Positions 53,305 to 61,751 of a stretch of DNA of 64,000 bases are shown one piece after another. A program made the position numbers and the translations under genes. The DNA lies in the NCBI RefSeq assembly GCF_003051005.1, contig NZ_QAOW01000001.1, positions 1-64,000 of the forward strand, given 5' to 3'. Every line of letters starts with the position of its first letter. The stretch's first letter is position 1. The stretch comes from Rhodococcus sp. OK519 (lineage in GTDB: Bacteria; Actinomycetota; Actinomycetes; Mycobacteriales; Mycobacteriaceae). Under the pieces are notes generated by a model. That model made no database searches and was not told the origin of the DNA. It was given only the letters and a program-made list of their open reading frames with translations.

Positions 53305-54507
53305 TCAGCGCATCTCGCCGGCCCCGGCGTACGGGTGCAGGCTGACCAGGGGCTTGCCCTCGTCGAAGCGGCTGTAGCGGAAGTCGTTTCCGTCCACCGC
53401 GGCATCGCTGCTGATGCCGTCGAGCAGGAGGTCGGTGGCCAGGCGGCCGACGGCGGGGGAGATCTTGAATCCGTGGCCGCTGAACCCGACGGCCAGGAAC
53501 AGTCCGTCGACGGGGGAGGGCCCGATGATCGGGTTGTAGTCGGGGGTGATGTCGTAGCAACCCGCGTACGACGACGCGAGTCGCGGATCCGGCATGCCGG
53601 GCAGGATCCGGTCGAGCTTGCCGATCGCGGTCTCGACGAAGCCGTCGGTCGCACGGTTGAGGTAGGCGTCCGGGTCGGCGATCTCGGGTGCCGAGTGGTC
53701 GCTGTTGCCGACCAGTAGATGACCGTTCGGTTCGCGTCGAATGTACTGCAGGTTCACCAGATCCGAGAACGTCGGGACGTCGGGGGTCGGCTCTCCCTGG
53801 TCCACGAGCACCAACTGCTCGCGCTGCGCGCGGATCGGCAGGTGCACGCCCACGGTTGAGGCCAGGGCAGGGCTCCACACGCCGGTCGCGAGTACGACGG
53901 TGTCGCACAGGATCTCGGTGCCGTCGTCGCACAGGACGCCGCGCACGCCGCCGAGTTCGTCGCTCACGAGTCGAACGACGTCGGTGGACTGCCGGATGCG
54001 CACTCCGAGTGCTCGAGCGCGGGTGCCGTACGCCATGCCGGTCATGTAGGCGTCGCCGTGTCCGCCGAGCGGTTCGTACGCGAAGCCGGCGAAGTCGTCG
54101 AGATGGATTCCGGGCCAAAGCGATCGGACGGTGTCGGCGTCGATCAGGTCGACGGGCACCCCCAGTCCGCGATGCATCTCGACATTGGCGTGCAGCGGCG
54201 TCAGGTTGTCCTCGTCGACGCCGACGATGTACCCGGTCTGCCGGAATCCGATGTCGGTTCCGAAGATCTCCTCGGCGCGGGTGAACACCTCGACGCCGTA
54301 CCACGCCATCGCCGCCAAGGACGGAACTCCGTAGTGGCACCGAACGATTCCGCTCGACTTGCCGGTCATCCCGGCGCAGAGGGTGTCCCGTTCGAGCACC
54401 ATCACGTCGGACTCGCCGCGTTCGGCGAGTTGCCACGCGATCGCCAGTCCCTCCAGTCCCCCGCCCACGATCACGATCCGTGCGCGCTCCGTCGCGTTGC
54501 CTGCCAT
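53305..54507 (-). CDS. FAD-dependent amine/amino-acid oxidase (DAO family)
   Basis: 400-residue flavoprotein of the glycine oxidase/sarcosine oxidase/D-amino-acid oxidase family. The FAD loop VIVGGGLEGLAIAWQL is near residue 12. The substrate-side strands include SSGIVRCHYG and QREQLVLVD, and the C-terminal flavin motif is GFSGHGFKISPAVG. Such enzymes oxidise secondary or primary amines to imines with H2O2 release or electron transfer. GGAGGTCGGAG precedes the ATG. Divergent from amt, and close to other nitrogen genes, so a nitrogen-source amine is likely; inferred. Confidence 0.85.
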   Translation of the reverse strand: MAGNATERARIVIVGGGLEGLAIAWQLAERGESDVMVLERDTLCAGMTGKSSGIVRCHYGVPSLAAMAWYGVEVFTRAEEIFGTDIGFRQTGYIVGVDEDNLTPLHANVEMHRGLGVPVDLIDADTVRSLWPGIHLDDFAGFAYEPLGGHGDAYMTGMAYGTRARALGVRIRQSTDVVRLVSDELGGVRGVLCDDGTEILCDTVVLATGVWSPALASTVGVHLPIRAQREQLVLVDQGEPTPDVPTFSDLVNLQYIRREPNGHLLVGNSDHSAPEIADPDAYLNRATDGFVETAIGKLDRILPGMPDPRLASSYAGCYDITPDYNPIIGPSPVDGLFLAVGFSGHGFKISPAVGRLATDLLLDGISSDAAVDGNDFRYSRFDEGKPLVSLHPYAGAGEMR

Positions 54508-54596
54508 CTCCGACCTCCGATCCCAGTGGTTTCTTGATGATGGACAGTGTTGCATGAAGTGAAACAGACGCAACCCCTGAATGCTGTGCGAACCCT

Positions 54597-54612
54597 GTTA
54601 CGCACTGTTCAC
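54597..54612 (+). promoter_or_regulatory. GlnR-like site upstream of amt
   Basis: GTTACGCACTGTTCAC contains AC-N9-AC, the core spacing I recall for GlnR sites in mycobacteria. It lies about 90 nt before amt. Nitrogen-limited activation of amt by GlnR is usual in this order. The motif is short and one match is weak evidence. Confidence 0.4.
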
Positions 54613-54702
54613 AGCAGCTACTTGCAGGCCTTACAGCCGCCGTTCACTCTCGGATGACCTCGATTCCCCGTGTAAGACGGGCCGACACAAGGGTGGGCAG
54701 AT

Positions 54703-56067
54703 ATGGAGCAGGCACTCGCGGCCGCCGATACCGCATGGTTACTGGCGGCGTTCACTTTTGTTGCGTTGATGATCCCCGGGCTCGCGCTTTTCTACGGCGG
54801 CATGGTGAGCATTCGCAACTCGCTCAACATGATGATGATGACGTTCGGCTCGTTCGCCGTCGTCGGTGTGCTGTGGGTGCTCTTCGGCTACTCCACGGTT
54901 CTCGGTAACTCGTTGGGCGGCTTGGGTATTCTCGGCGATCCCTTCGAGTTCGTCGGCCTCGGACAGCTCCTCGAACCGGCCGCCGAGCCCGGTCTGCCGC
55001 CCGCTCTGGTGGCGGGATTCCAGATGCTGTTCGCGGCCATCACCGTCGCCCTCATCTCGGGTGCACTGGCCGATCGCATCAAGTTCGGTTCCTGGTTGCT
55101 GTTCGCCGGCCTGTGGGTCACGCTCGTGTACTTCCCGGTGGCGCACTGGGTATTCGCGTTCGACTCCGACGACGGCAGCGTGATCGGCGGCTGGATCGCG
55201 AACAAGCTGGGGGCCATCGACTTCGCGGGTGGCACGGCGGTCCACATCAACGCCGGTATCGCGGCGCTGGCCATGGTGCTGGTGCTGGGGAAGCGTCACG
55301 CCTTCCCGAACATGCCGCGACCGCACAATCTTCCGTTGACGTTGCTGGGCGCAGGCATCCTGCTCTTCGGCTGGTTCGGCTTCAACGGTGGTTCGGCCCT
55401 GGCTGCCGACAACGCGGCGTCCGTCGTGGTCCTCAACACCGTGACGGCCGCGTGTGCCGGCATCTGCGGGTGGCTGCTGGTGGAGCGTCTGCGTGAGGGG
55501 CGGCCGACGTCGCTCGGTGCGGCGTCCGGTCTCATCGCGGCACTGGTCGCGATCACGCCGGCGTGTGGCGCGGTGTCCCCGATCGGGGCCCTGTTGATCG
55601 GTGCGGCCGCAGGTGGCCTGTGCTGCTTCGCGGTGTCGCTCAAGTTCCGCCTCGGCTACGACGACGCCCTCGACGTCGTCGGTATCCACCTGGTCGGCGG
55701 CATTCTCGGCACGCTGCTGATCGGCCTGCTCGCCACCGAGGATGCCCCCAACGGTGTCTCCGGACTGTTCTACGGCGGGGGTTTCGGTCTCCTGGGTAAG
55801 CAGGCGCTGGCAGTCGTTGTGGTGCTTGCCTACTCGTTCGCGGTGACGTGGATCATCGCGAAGGGTATTCAGGCCACGCTGGGTCTGCGGGTGCGGCCGG
55901 AGGACGAGCACGAGGGCCTCGACGTCACAGAGCACGGCGAGACCGCGTACGTCACCGAGACGATTGCCGTCACGGTGTCGGGTTCGGGCCCGGTGGATCC
56001 GACCGCCGTCGCGGATGCCGCCGAGGTGCTGGCCAGTCGGGTCGCGGCCACGGAGCAGCGCACGTAG
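54703..56067 (+). CDS. amt: Ammonium transporter (Amt family)
   Basis: 454-residue ammonia channel with 11 helices and a hydrophilic C-terminal tail. The twin-His channel residues are in GGTAVHINAGIAALA and VVGIHLVGGILGTLL. Upstream motifs such as ALFYGGMVSIRNSLNMMM are family-typical. The C-terminal 60 residues (EDEHEGLDVTEHGETAY) are longer than in the minimal family. It may be controlled by GlnR (site at 54597-54612). A strong 16-bp hairpin follows. No glnK or glnD is adjacent, unlike the usual amt-glnK-glnD operon. Confidence 0.95.
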   Translation: MEQALAAADTAWLLAAFTFVALMIPGLALFYGGMVSIRNSLNMMMMTFGSFAVVGVLWVLFGYSTVLGNSLGGLGILGDPFEFVGLGQLLEPAAEPGLPPALVAGFQMLFAAITVALISGALADRIKFGSWLLFAGLWVTLVYFPVAHWVFAFDSDDGSVIGGWIANKLGAIDFAGGTAVHINAGIAALAMVLVLGKRHAFPNMPRPHNLPLTLLGAGILLFGWFGFNGGSALAADNAASVVVLNTVTAACAGICGWLLVERLREGRPTSLGAASGLIAALVAITPACGAVSPIGALLIGAAAGGLCCFAVSLKFRLGYDDALDVVGIHLVGGILGTLLIGLLATEDAPNGVSGLFYGGGFGLLGKQALAVVVVLAYSFAVTWIIAKGIQATLGLRVRPEDEHEGLDVTEHGETAYVTETIAVTVSGSGPVDPTAVADAAEVLASRVAATEQRT

Positions 56068-56087
56068 CGGCGCCGCTCCCGTGAGTC

Positions 56088-56130
56088 ACACGACCGTTGT
56101 CCGTCGTCATGCGGCGGACAACGGTCGTGT
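56088..56130 (+). terminator. Terminator hairpin after amt
   Basis: ACACGACCGTTGTCCG (56088-56103) pairs perfectly with CGGACAACGGTCGTGT (56115-56130), 16 bp with an 11-nt loop. Followed by TGTCGTCG, a weak T content. Ends amt transcription before the GbsR-like gene. Confidence 0.8.
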
Positions 56131-56204
56131 TGTCGTCGTATGCCTTCGCGTCGGCATAATGTTCGTCGGCAGGGTTGTGCGAGTGACGGGGTTTCGAGGC
56201 GGGC

Positions 56205-56732
56205 ATGAGCGAGGGCGGCAACACCGACGGCGGAGGTCCCGCGACCGGTGAGGACTTCTCGGGGTGGTTCGTCGAGCGGTTCGCCGACTACTGGCAGTCG
56301 GTTGGAGCGTCCCGGATCGAGGGCCGCATCGCCGGATACCTGCTCATCGACGAGTCGCCCGGGGTGACGGCCGAGGAGCTCGCGACCCGACTGGATGCCA
56401 GTCGCGGGTCGGTGTCGACCTATGTGCGGCGGCTGATCGATCGCGGCTTCGTCAAGCTGATTCGCAGACCGCGCGACCGAACCCACTATTACGCAATGGA
56501 TTCGGACGTGTGGGGCGGCTTCCTCGAGAACGAGCACGCGTACCTGGAGAACCAGCGCCGCCTGGCAACGGAGGCCCTCGCGCACACCGATCCGCAGGGG
56601 CCGGCGCACATTCGCGTGTTGAACATGCGGGACTACATGGGGTGGATCATCGACAACCGGATGCTCCGCAGCGAGTGGAACCGGTTCAAGGCCGAGCGCG
56701 ACGGCGGAGCATCCGATCGTGACGGTGCCTGA
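56205..56732 (+). CDS. GbsR/MarR-family transcriptional regulator
   Basis: 175-residue winged-helix protein of the GbsR group. The HTH is in SPGVTAEELATRLDASRGSVSTYVRRLIDRGFV. The flanking helices (FADYWQSVGASRIEGRIAGYLLI) match GbsR, the repressor of choline-to-betaine genes. The remainder forms the dimer interface. The target is unknown: neither glycine betaine genes nor a divergent partner is here, and the convergent gene is a siderophore-binding lipoprotein. Confidence 0.85.
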   Translation: MSEGGNTDGGGPATGEDFSGWFVERFADYWQSVGASRIEGRIAGYLLIDESPGVTAEELATRLDASRGSVSTYVRRLIDRGFVKLIRRPRDRTHYYAMDSDVWGGFLENEHAYLENQRRLATEALAHTDPQGPAHIRVLNMRDYMGWIIDNRMLRSEWNRFKAERDGGASDRDGA

Positions 56733-57779
56733 CTAGTTGGTCGCCGCGGGCTGGTCGAGCTTGGCGATCGCCTCGTCGATCATCGGGACGTAGCGCTCGA
56801 GCGTCCACGGGACGGTCAGCGGGTTGATGATCGACGATCCGGTGACGAACGATTGGTTCGTCGGCGCGACAACGGACCCGCGGGCGACGGCGGGGATCTG
56901 CGCGTAGACGGGCTGAGCCTCGGTCTCGGCGCGGTTGGCCGGGTCGGAGTAGAACGTGAACAGCAGGTCGGAGTCCTTCAGCAGGTTCGCGTTCTCGAGG
57001 CCGATCACCGCCGAGTCGGTGCCGTCGGTCTCGGGCAGGGTGTTCACGATCGGGTCGACCTGAAGGCCGAGGGCGCGCACCATCGCGACGCGCTGCTCGT
57101 CGGGGAAGAACACGCCGAGGGTGGCCAGGCCGGTGTTGTAGATGTAGGAGAACGAGACGTCCGCGTACTCGGGATGCGCGGCGGTGGCAGCGGCGAACTG
57201 CGCCTTGACCTTTGCGATCTCCTGGTCGGCCTCGGCGGACTTGCCCATCGCCTTGCCGATCACCTTCATCTGGTCCTCCCACGTGGTCGTCCAGGCCTTC
57301 TCGGCGTACGCGACGGTGGGGGCGAGGGCGCTCAGTGCGTCGTACTGCTGCTGCGTCACGCCCGACCACGGCGCGAGGATGAGGTCCGGATCGAGCTTGG
57401 CGACGGCCTCGATGTCGATCTCGCTGCCGCCGGTGAACTGCACCGGCAACTCCGCACCGCGTTCGGTGACCGCGTCGTGGATCCACGGGAGGTAGCCGGT
57501 GTCGTCGCTGCCCCACTCGTACGCCTCGATGCCCACCGGCACGGTGCCCAGGGCGATCGCGGTCTCCGCGGAGCCCTGGCCCAGCGTGACGATCCGCTCG
57601 GGCTGCTCGGTGATCACCGCCGTGCCGAGGGCGTGCTCGATCGTGACCGTCTCGAAGTCGGTGCTGCCCGGCGCTGCCTCCGGTTCGCTCGAACTGCAGC
57701 CGGTGAGTGCGACGGCCGCGGCCACGAGGCCGGACAACAGGGCGGACCGGCGGGCGGTCCGTGATCGAGCGAATCTCAT
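56733..57779 (-). CDS. Iron-siderophore ABC transporter substrate-binding lipoprotein
   Basis: 348-residue FecB/FepB-type binding protein. The signal peptide ends in lipobox VALTGCSSS. Mature motifs: PERIVTLGQGSAETAIALG, VGIEAYEWG, IEAVAKLDPDLILAPWSG, and NANLLKDSDLLFTFYSD. It lacks permease and ATPase partners nearby. An IdeR-like iron box (57814-57832) is 35-53 nt upstream of the ATG, so it should be induced by iron limitation. Ligand probably a ferric siderophore. Its stop abuts that of the GbsR-like gene. Confidence 0.92.
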   Translation of the reverse strand: MRFARSRTARRSALLSGLVAAAVALTGCSSSEPEAAPGSTDFETVTIEHALGTAVITEQPERIVTLGQGSAETAIALGTVPVGIEAYEWGSDDTGYLPWIHDAVTERGAELPVQFTGGSEIDIEAVAKLDPDLILAPWSGVTQQQYDALSALAPTVAYAEKAWTTTWEDQMKVIGKAMGKSAEADQEIAKVKAQFAAATAAHPEYADVSFSYIYNTGLATLGVFFPDEQRVAMVRALGLQVDPIVNTLPETDGTDSAVIGLENANLLKDSDLLFTFYSDPANRAETEAQPVYAQIPAVARGSVVAPTNQSFVTGSSIINPLTVPWTLERYVPMIDEAIAKLDQPAATN

Positions 57780-57813
57780 GGAGGGGCCTTTCGACACGAC
57801 GACGATGCGCCGG

Positions 57814-57832
57814 TGAGCATAGGCTTACCTTC
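57814..57832 (-). promoter_or_regulatory. IdeR/DtxR-like iron box
   Basis: On the coding strand GAAGGTAAGCCTATGCTCA matches TTAGGTTAGCCTAACCTAA at 13 of 19 positions, including the GGT and AGCCTA core. Position just upstream of the siderophore-binding lipoprotein supports Fe-dependent repression. Confidence 0.65.
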
Positions 57833-57869
57833 GCTGAGATTTCAACTCAAATGAAAGTTCGTGCGGTCG

Positions 57870-58517
57870 TCACTCTTGGTGGTTGTCGGGATATGCGGTG
57901 ACGGCGAGGAAGCGGATGGGTAGCTGGACCAGCGCGTTCGGGCCGTGCAGTCCCTCACCGTCGAGCAGCAGCGAGTCGCCGGGCTTCAGCCGGTACTCGC
58001 TCTCCCCGTGGCCGTAGACCATCTCGCCCTCGAGCATGTAGATCAGCTCGGTGCCGGGGTGCTGGAAGAGCGGGAACACCTCGCTGGCGTTGGTGAGCGT
58101 GACGAGCACCGGTTCGAGGCGCTTGTGCTGCCCGCGCAGCGCGCCCAGGAGTTCGTAGTGGTGGCCGACGCGGGTGCCGCGGCCCACGATCACCGCTCCG
58201 CTGCCGGACTCGACGAACACCGCGTCGCGCGTGGTGTCGGCGCCGCGGAACAGTGATGTCACCGGGACGTCCAGTCCTACCGCCAGGCGGGCGAGCGTCG
58301 ACAGGCTGCATGACGTCTGCGCATTCTCGATCTTGGACAGCATCGCCTTGGAGATGCCCACCTTGGCGGCCATGTCGCCCACCGACAACCCGCTCGCCAG
58401 GCGCAGCTTGCGGACCTGTGCGGCGATGACGCGCTCGAGATCGACGCCCGTCGGGGTGTCGGCCGGCACCTCCCGCTCGGTGGTGTCGCGGTGCACGGGG
58501 CGCTCGGTCGGACTCAT
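57870..58517 (-). CDS. XRE-cupin transcriptional regulator
   Basis: 215-residue regulator. An XRE HTH (VRKLRLASGLSVGDMAAKVG, ISKAMLSKIENAQ) at about residues 35-85 is followed by a cupin domain (about 145-205; HPGTELIYMLEGEMVYGHGE and LKPGDSLLLDGEGLHG) that likely binds an amino acid, amine or other small ligand. TACTGT at 58524-58529 (read leftward) lies six bases before the ATG, suggesting a leaderless message, and the palindrome 58530-58560 covers the adjacent -35 region, consistent with autoregulation. It probably controls nearby nitrogen genes. Confidence 0.88.
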   Translation of the reverse strand: MSPTERPVHRDTTEREVPADTPTGVDLERVIAAQVRKLRLASGLSVGDMAAKVGISKAMLSKIENAQTSCSLSTLARLAVGLDVPVTSLFRGADTTRDAVFVESGSGAVIVGRGTRVGHHYELLGALRGQHKRLEPVLVTLTNASEVFPLFQHPGTELIYMLEGEMVYGHGESEYRLKPGDSLLLDGEGLHGPNALVQLPIRFLAVTAYPDNHQE

Positions 58518-58529
58518 TGCCCCACAGTA

Positions 58530-58560
58530 GCGCCCCGTCCACTGGCAGTGGACGGGGCGC
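58530..58560. promoter_or_regulatory. 15-bp palindrome, XRE-cupin operator or terminator
   Basis: GCGCCCCGTCCACTG and CAGTGGACGGGGCGC are perfect inverted repeats around a single G. It sits between the amidohydrolase stop (58570) and the -10 of the XRE-cupin gene. It may end the upstream operon, act as operator for the regulator, or both. Confidence 0.6.
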
Positions 58561-58569
58561 AGTGCCGAG

Positions 58570-60090
58570 CTAGACGAGCCAGGCGCGTTCGTCGCCGCTG
58601 AACCTGTCGATCGGGGCGGGGGCGCTCATCGCGCGGTTGTACATCCGGGTCAGAGCGCCGGTGAGCACGCTGTTGTCCGCGTCCAGCCGGTCCTGCCACG
58701 CGATGATGTCGGCGAGCCGCTCGTTCAGTTCGGCGCGGACCGCCGCTTCGTCGACGGTGGTGACCTCGCCGCCGTCCACGACGACACGGCCGGCCACGAT
58801 GACCGTCTCGATCGAGGAACCGTTCTCCGAATAGACGAGCTGATGGTCGAGCTTCTGCCGGGGCGTGAACGCCATCGTCTCGAGGTCGTAGATCACCAGG
58901 TCTGCCTGCTTTCCGACCTCGATCGACCCGACGGTGTCCTGCAACACCGCGGTGCGGGCGCCGTCGATCGTGCCGGCGCGCAGTACCTCGTCCACGCGTG
59001 GCCATGCCGTGAAATCAGGTGTCGTCACCTTGTGCAGGAGAGCGGCGGTCTTGACGACGTCGAGCATCCGCGGTGAGTCACTGCTCGAGCAGCCGTCCGT
59101 GCCCAGCCCGAGGTTGACTCCTGCGTCGCGCAGCTTGCGCCACGCCGCGATTCCGGAGCCGAGTTTGAGGTTCGAGATCGGATTGTGCGAGATCGACGTT
59201 CCCGCATCGGCGACCATCGCCATGTCATCTTCGGTCAGCCAGATGCCGTGCGCCAGTGTCGTGTTGGGGGACAGCGCGCCGATCTCGTGCATGTACGACA
59301 CGAGTGACTTCCCGTGCATCTCGGTGCCGGTGACGAGTTGGGTCTTGGTTTCGAGGACGTGGATGTGGCATTCGGCGCCGTATCGGCGCGCCAGCTCGGT
59401 GGCCCCCACGAGGACGTCCTCTCCGCACCGCTGCGGCGCGGACGGCGCGACCATGTAGCGCAACCGTCCGTCGCCCCAGCCGTGGTACTGCTCGAAGGCC
59501 TTGCGGCTGAAGTCGAGGTACTCGTCGGCCGTGGGTACCGACCGGGACCGCAGCTCGGTGACGATCGACTCGGGCAGGTACTCGGCCGCGAACGGCAGCG
59601 TATCGAGGTACGGCTTGCTGATGACGTGCCCGGAGATGTTGGCGCGGATGCCGATCTCCTCGTATGCGTCGAACACCGCGGAAAGTTGCGCCCAGTCCTG
59701 GCCGGGATTCTCGAGCACGTCGTCGACGACGGTGGTGACGCCGGCCTTGAGGGACTCGATGGCGAAGAGCGTGCTGCGCAGGCGCACGAGTTCGGGCTCG
59801 ACGCGGCTGTCCCCGAGGACCGGGTAGGCCTGTGCCAGCCATAGTTCGAGCGGCAGATTGTCGTATCGCGCCTTGTAGAACATCTCCCAGGAGTGGGTGT
59901 GCGCGTTGACGAATCCGGGCGACACCAGCCGATCCCGTCCATCGATCACCCGGTCGCCGTCGACCGGGTGCAGATCGGACCCGATCGCGGTGATGACGCC
60001 GTCCTCGATGCGGATGCTGCGCACCACCGGCCCGGAGCCCGTGATGCCGTCCATGGTGATGACGTGTGCGTTGCGGATGAAGATTCCCAT
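58570..60090 (-). CDS. Amidohydrolase, nucleobase-deaminase-like (ATZ/TRZ group)
   Basis: 506-residue metal-dependent amidohydrolase. The metal ligands are in FVNAHTHSWEMF (HxH), the histidines of HIHVLETKTQ and LAHGIWL, and the aspartate of GTDGCSSSDS. SHNPISNLKLGSGIAA is typical of the guanine deaminase/SAH deaminase group. The N-terminal composite barrel starts at FIRNAHVITMDG. AGGAAG precedes the ATG. It is followed upstream by an NCS1 permease on the same strand and a divergent PucR regulator, so the substrate is probably a purine, pyrimidine or hydantoin imported by the permease. The exact base is unknown. Confidence 0.88.
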   Translation of the reverse strand: MGIFIRNAHVITMDGITGSGPVVRSIRIEDGVITAIGSDLHPVDGDRVIDGRDRLVSPGFVNAHTHSWEMFYKARYDNLPLELWLAQAYPVLGDSRVEPELVRLRSTLFAIESLKAGVTTVVDDVLENPGQDWAQLSAVFDAYEEIGIRANISGHVISKPYLDTLPFAAEYLPESIVTELRSRSVPTADEYLDFSRKAFEQYHGWGDGRLRYMVAPSAPQRCGEDVLVGATELARRYGAECHIHVLETKTQLVTGTEMHGKSLVSYMHEIGALSPNTTLAHGIWLTEDDMAMVADAGTSISHNPISNLKLGSGIAAWRKLRDAGVNLGLGTDGCSSSDSPRMLDVVKTAALLHKVTTPDFTAWPRVDEVLRAGTIDGARTAVLQDTVGSIEVGKQADLVIYDLETMAFTPRQKLDHQLVYSENGSSIETVIVAGRVVVDGGEVTTVDEAAVRAELNERLADIIAWQDRLDADNSVLTGALTRMYNRAMSAPAPIDRFSGDERAWLV

Positions 60091-60133
60091 GTGACTTCCT
60101 GATTCGGATCGGGCGGGGGCGGCGGGACGGGTG

Positions 60134-61609
60134 TCAGGCGGTGGGTGCAAGGGGCGCGGGAGCGTTGTCGGGTGCCGTCGTCGCCTGGACTTCCTGTTGA
60201 CGAATGATCCACTGCTTGTGTGATTTTCGGGCGAGAAGGTAGTAGGTGAGGCCGGCGGCGACGCTGCCCGCGAGCCACGAGACGTCGAATCCGCCCAATG
60301 CGCGCGACCCGAACCCCTGCAGCGCCGGCACCGCGCCGTTGAGGAACATCCAGGTGCAGACCACCCCTACCGCGAAGGCGAACAGGGCCTTGCCGTTCAC
60401 GTCGGGCAAACGCTTCGAGCCCACCGCATCGAAGAGGTGATCGAAGCGTCGGGTCCGGCGCTCGAAGACGTAGTAGTGCACCAGCATGATCGCGCCCCAC
60501 GTCGCGACCCAGCCGACGACGCCGACCAGCCACGAGTCGAGAGTCTGAGCGGCGTCCTCCTGGAAGACGAAGAACACTGCGGCGGCCAGGGCCAGCACGC
60601 CGACGACGAGGTTGAGCTTGCGGCGACCGACCTTGATGTCGAGAGCCTGTGCGGCGACGCTGAAGCTGTAGACGTTGAGCACATTCGTGGCGATGGGGCC
60701 GTGCAGCACCAACAACAGCACGGGGATGGCCATTGCGCCGAAGTTCTCGACGATCAACTGCCCGGGATCGACCGATCCGTTCTTCGTCGCCAGGGTCGCG
60801 CCGAGGACTCCGAGCCACACGACCGGGATGAACTGCCCGAGCGCGCTCACAAGGTACAGCTTCTTCCGCGGCACGCTCGTGCTGACGAACCGGGAGTAGT
60901 CCGCGGCGTACGTCAGCCAGGTCAGTCCCCAGCCGATGCCGATCGCCGTCATCACCCCGGACATCGCGACGATCCGCTCGGTGCCGCTCAGGGCAGTGCC
61001 TTCCGGACCTGCGTAGCTCCAGTCGATGTCGAGCTGGAACCAGGCGACCACGGACATCAGCACGAGAACGACCACCGTCGGCGGCACCGTCCAGCGTTCG
61101 AAGGCTGAAATGGCCTTGTAGCCGGCCATCGAGACGGCCACCTGGATCGCCATGATGACGAACGCGACGCCGATCTTCCAGCCGACGTTGGACGCGGCCG
61201 GATCGACCCAGCCGAGTTCACCGAACAGGGCCATGACCAGGTCGAGCACGATCCAGGTGTTGACGGCGCACCAGCCGATGACGACGACTGCCTGGATCGC
61301 CGACGGGAGGTAGTTGCCGCGTCGGCCGAACACCGATCGTCCGAGGAGCATCCCGGTGGTTCCGGTGCGCTGGCCGAGCAGGACGAACAGCCCGAAGACG
61401 GCCATGCCGATCAGATTGCCGAGGACCAGAACGGTGAGGGTGTCGGCCAGCCCCAGACCCATGCTGATCCCCAGCGCCCCGAGCACCCAGTTGATCGGGG
61501 CGATGTTGGCGCCCGCCCAGATCCAGAACTGACCGGACAGGTGCGTCGTGCGTTGGCCTTCGGGTATCGGCTGCAACGATTCCTCGACGTCGTGGGTGGT
61601 TGCACTCAC
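60134..61609 (-). CDS. NCS1-family nucleobase/cation symporter (CodB-like)
   Basis: 491-residue transporter with about 12 helices, related to cytosine permease CodB and other NCS1 carriers. Typical segments: QFWIWAGANIAPINWVLGAL (helix 1), LLGRSVFGRRGNYLPS (helix 3 loop), and DYSRFVSTSVPRKK. Likely imports cytosine, purine or hydantoin-type bases with H+ or Na+. It is cotranscribed with the amidohydrolase 43 nt downstream, and divergent from a PucR regulator. The GTG start fits the helix 1 position. Confidence 0.9.
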   Translation of the reverse strand: MSATTHDVEESLQPIPEGQRTTHLSGQFWIWAGANIAPINWVLGALGISMGLGLADTLTVLVLGNLIGMAVFGLFVLLGQRTGTTGMLLGRSVFGRRGNYLPSAIQAVVVIGWCAVNTWIVLDLVMALFGELGWVDPAASNVGWKIGVAFVIMAIQVAVSMAGYKAISAFERWTVPPTVVVLVLMSVVAWFQLDIDWSYAGPEGTALSGTERIVAMSGVMTAIGIGWGLTWLTYAADYSRFVSTSVPRKKLYLVSALGQFIPVVWLGVLGATLATKNGSVDPGQLIVENFGAMAIPVLLLVLHGPIATNVLNVYSFSVAAQALDIKVGRRKLNLVVGVLALAAAVFFVFQEDAAQTLDSWLVGVVGWVATWGAIMLVHYYVFERRTRRFDHLFDAVGSKRLPDVNGKALFAFAVGVVCTWMFLNGAVPALQGFGSRALGGFDVSWLAGSVAAGLTYYLLARKSHKQWIIRQQEVQATTAPDNAPAPLAPTA

Positions 61610-61751
61610 GGTGGACTCCCTCGATGACGACGCCCGGGAATCCCGAACGTGGAGGCTTGGTTACCTACGGTCACGAGCCTGCGCGTCGACTGTTTCGCGG
61701 GACGTTACGCAATGTAAGTCGCACGTAACACGCGGTGGACAAAATGTCGTC
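61610..61751. promoter_or_regulatory. Divergent promoter region, NCS1 permease / PucR
   Basis: 142-nt gap with GTTACG (61704-61709) and CGTAAC (61724-61729) as an inverted repeat of 6-bp arms 14 nt apart, and GTTACCTACGGTCAC near 61660. These are candidate PucR or nitrogen-regulator half-sites but do not match a known consensus closely. Confidence 0.35.
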
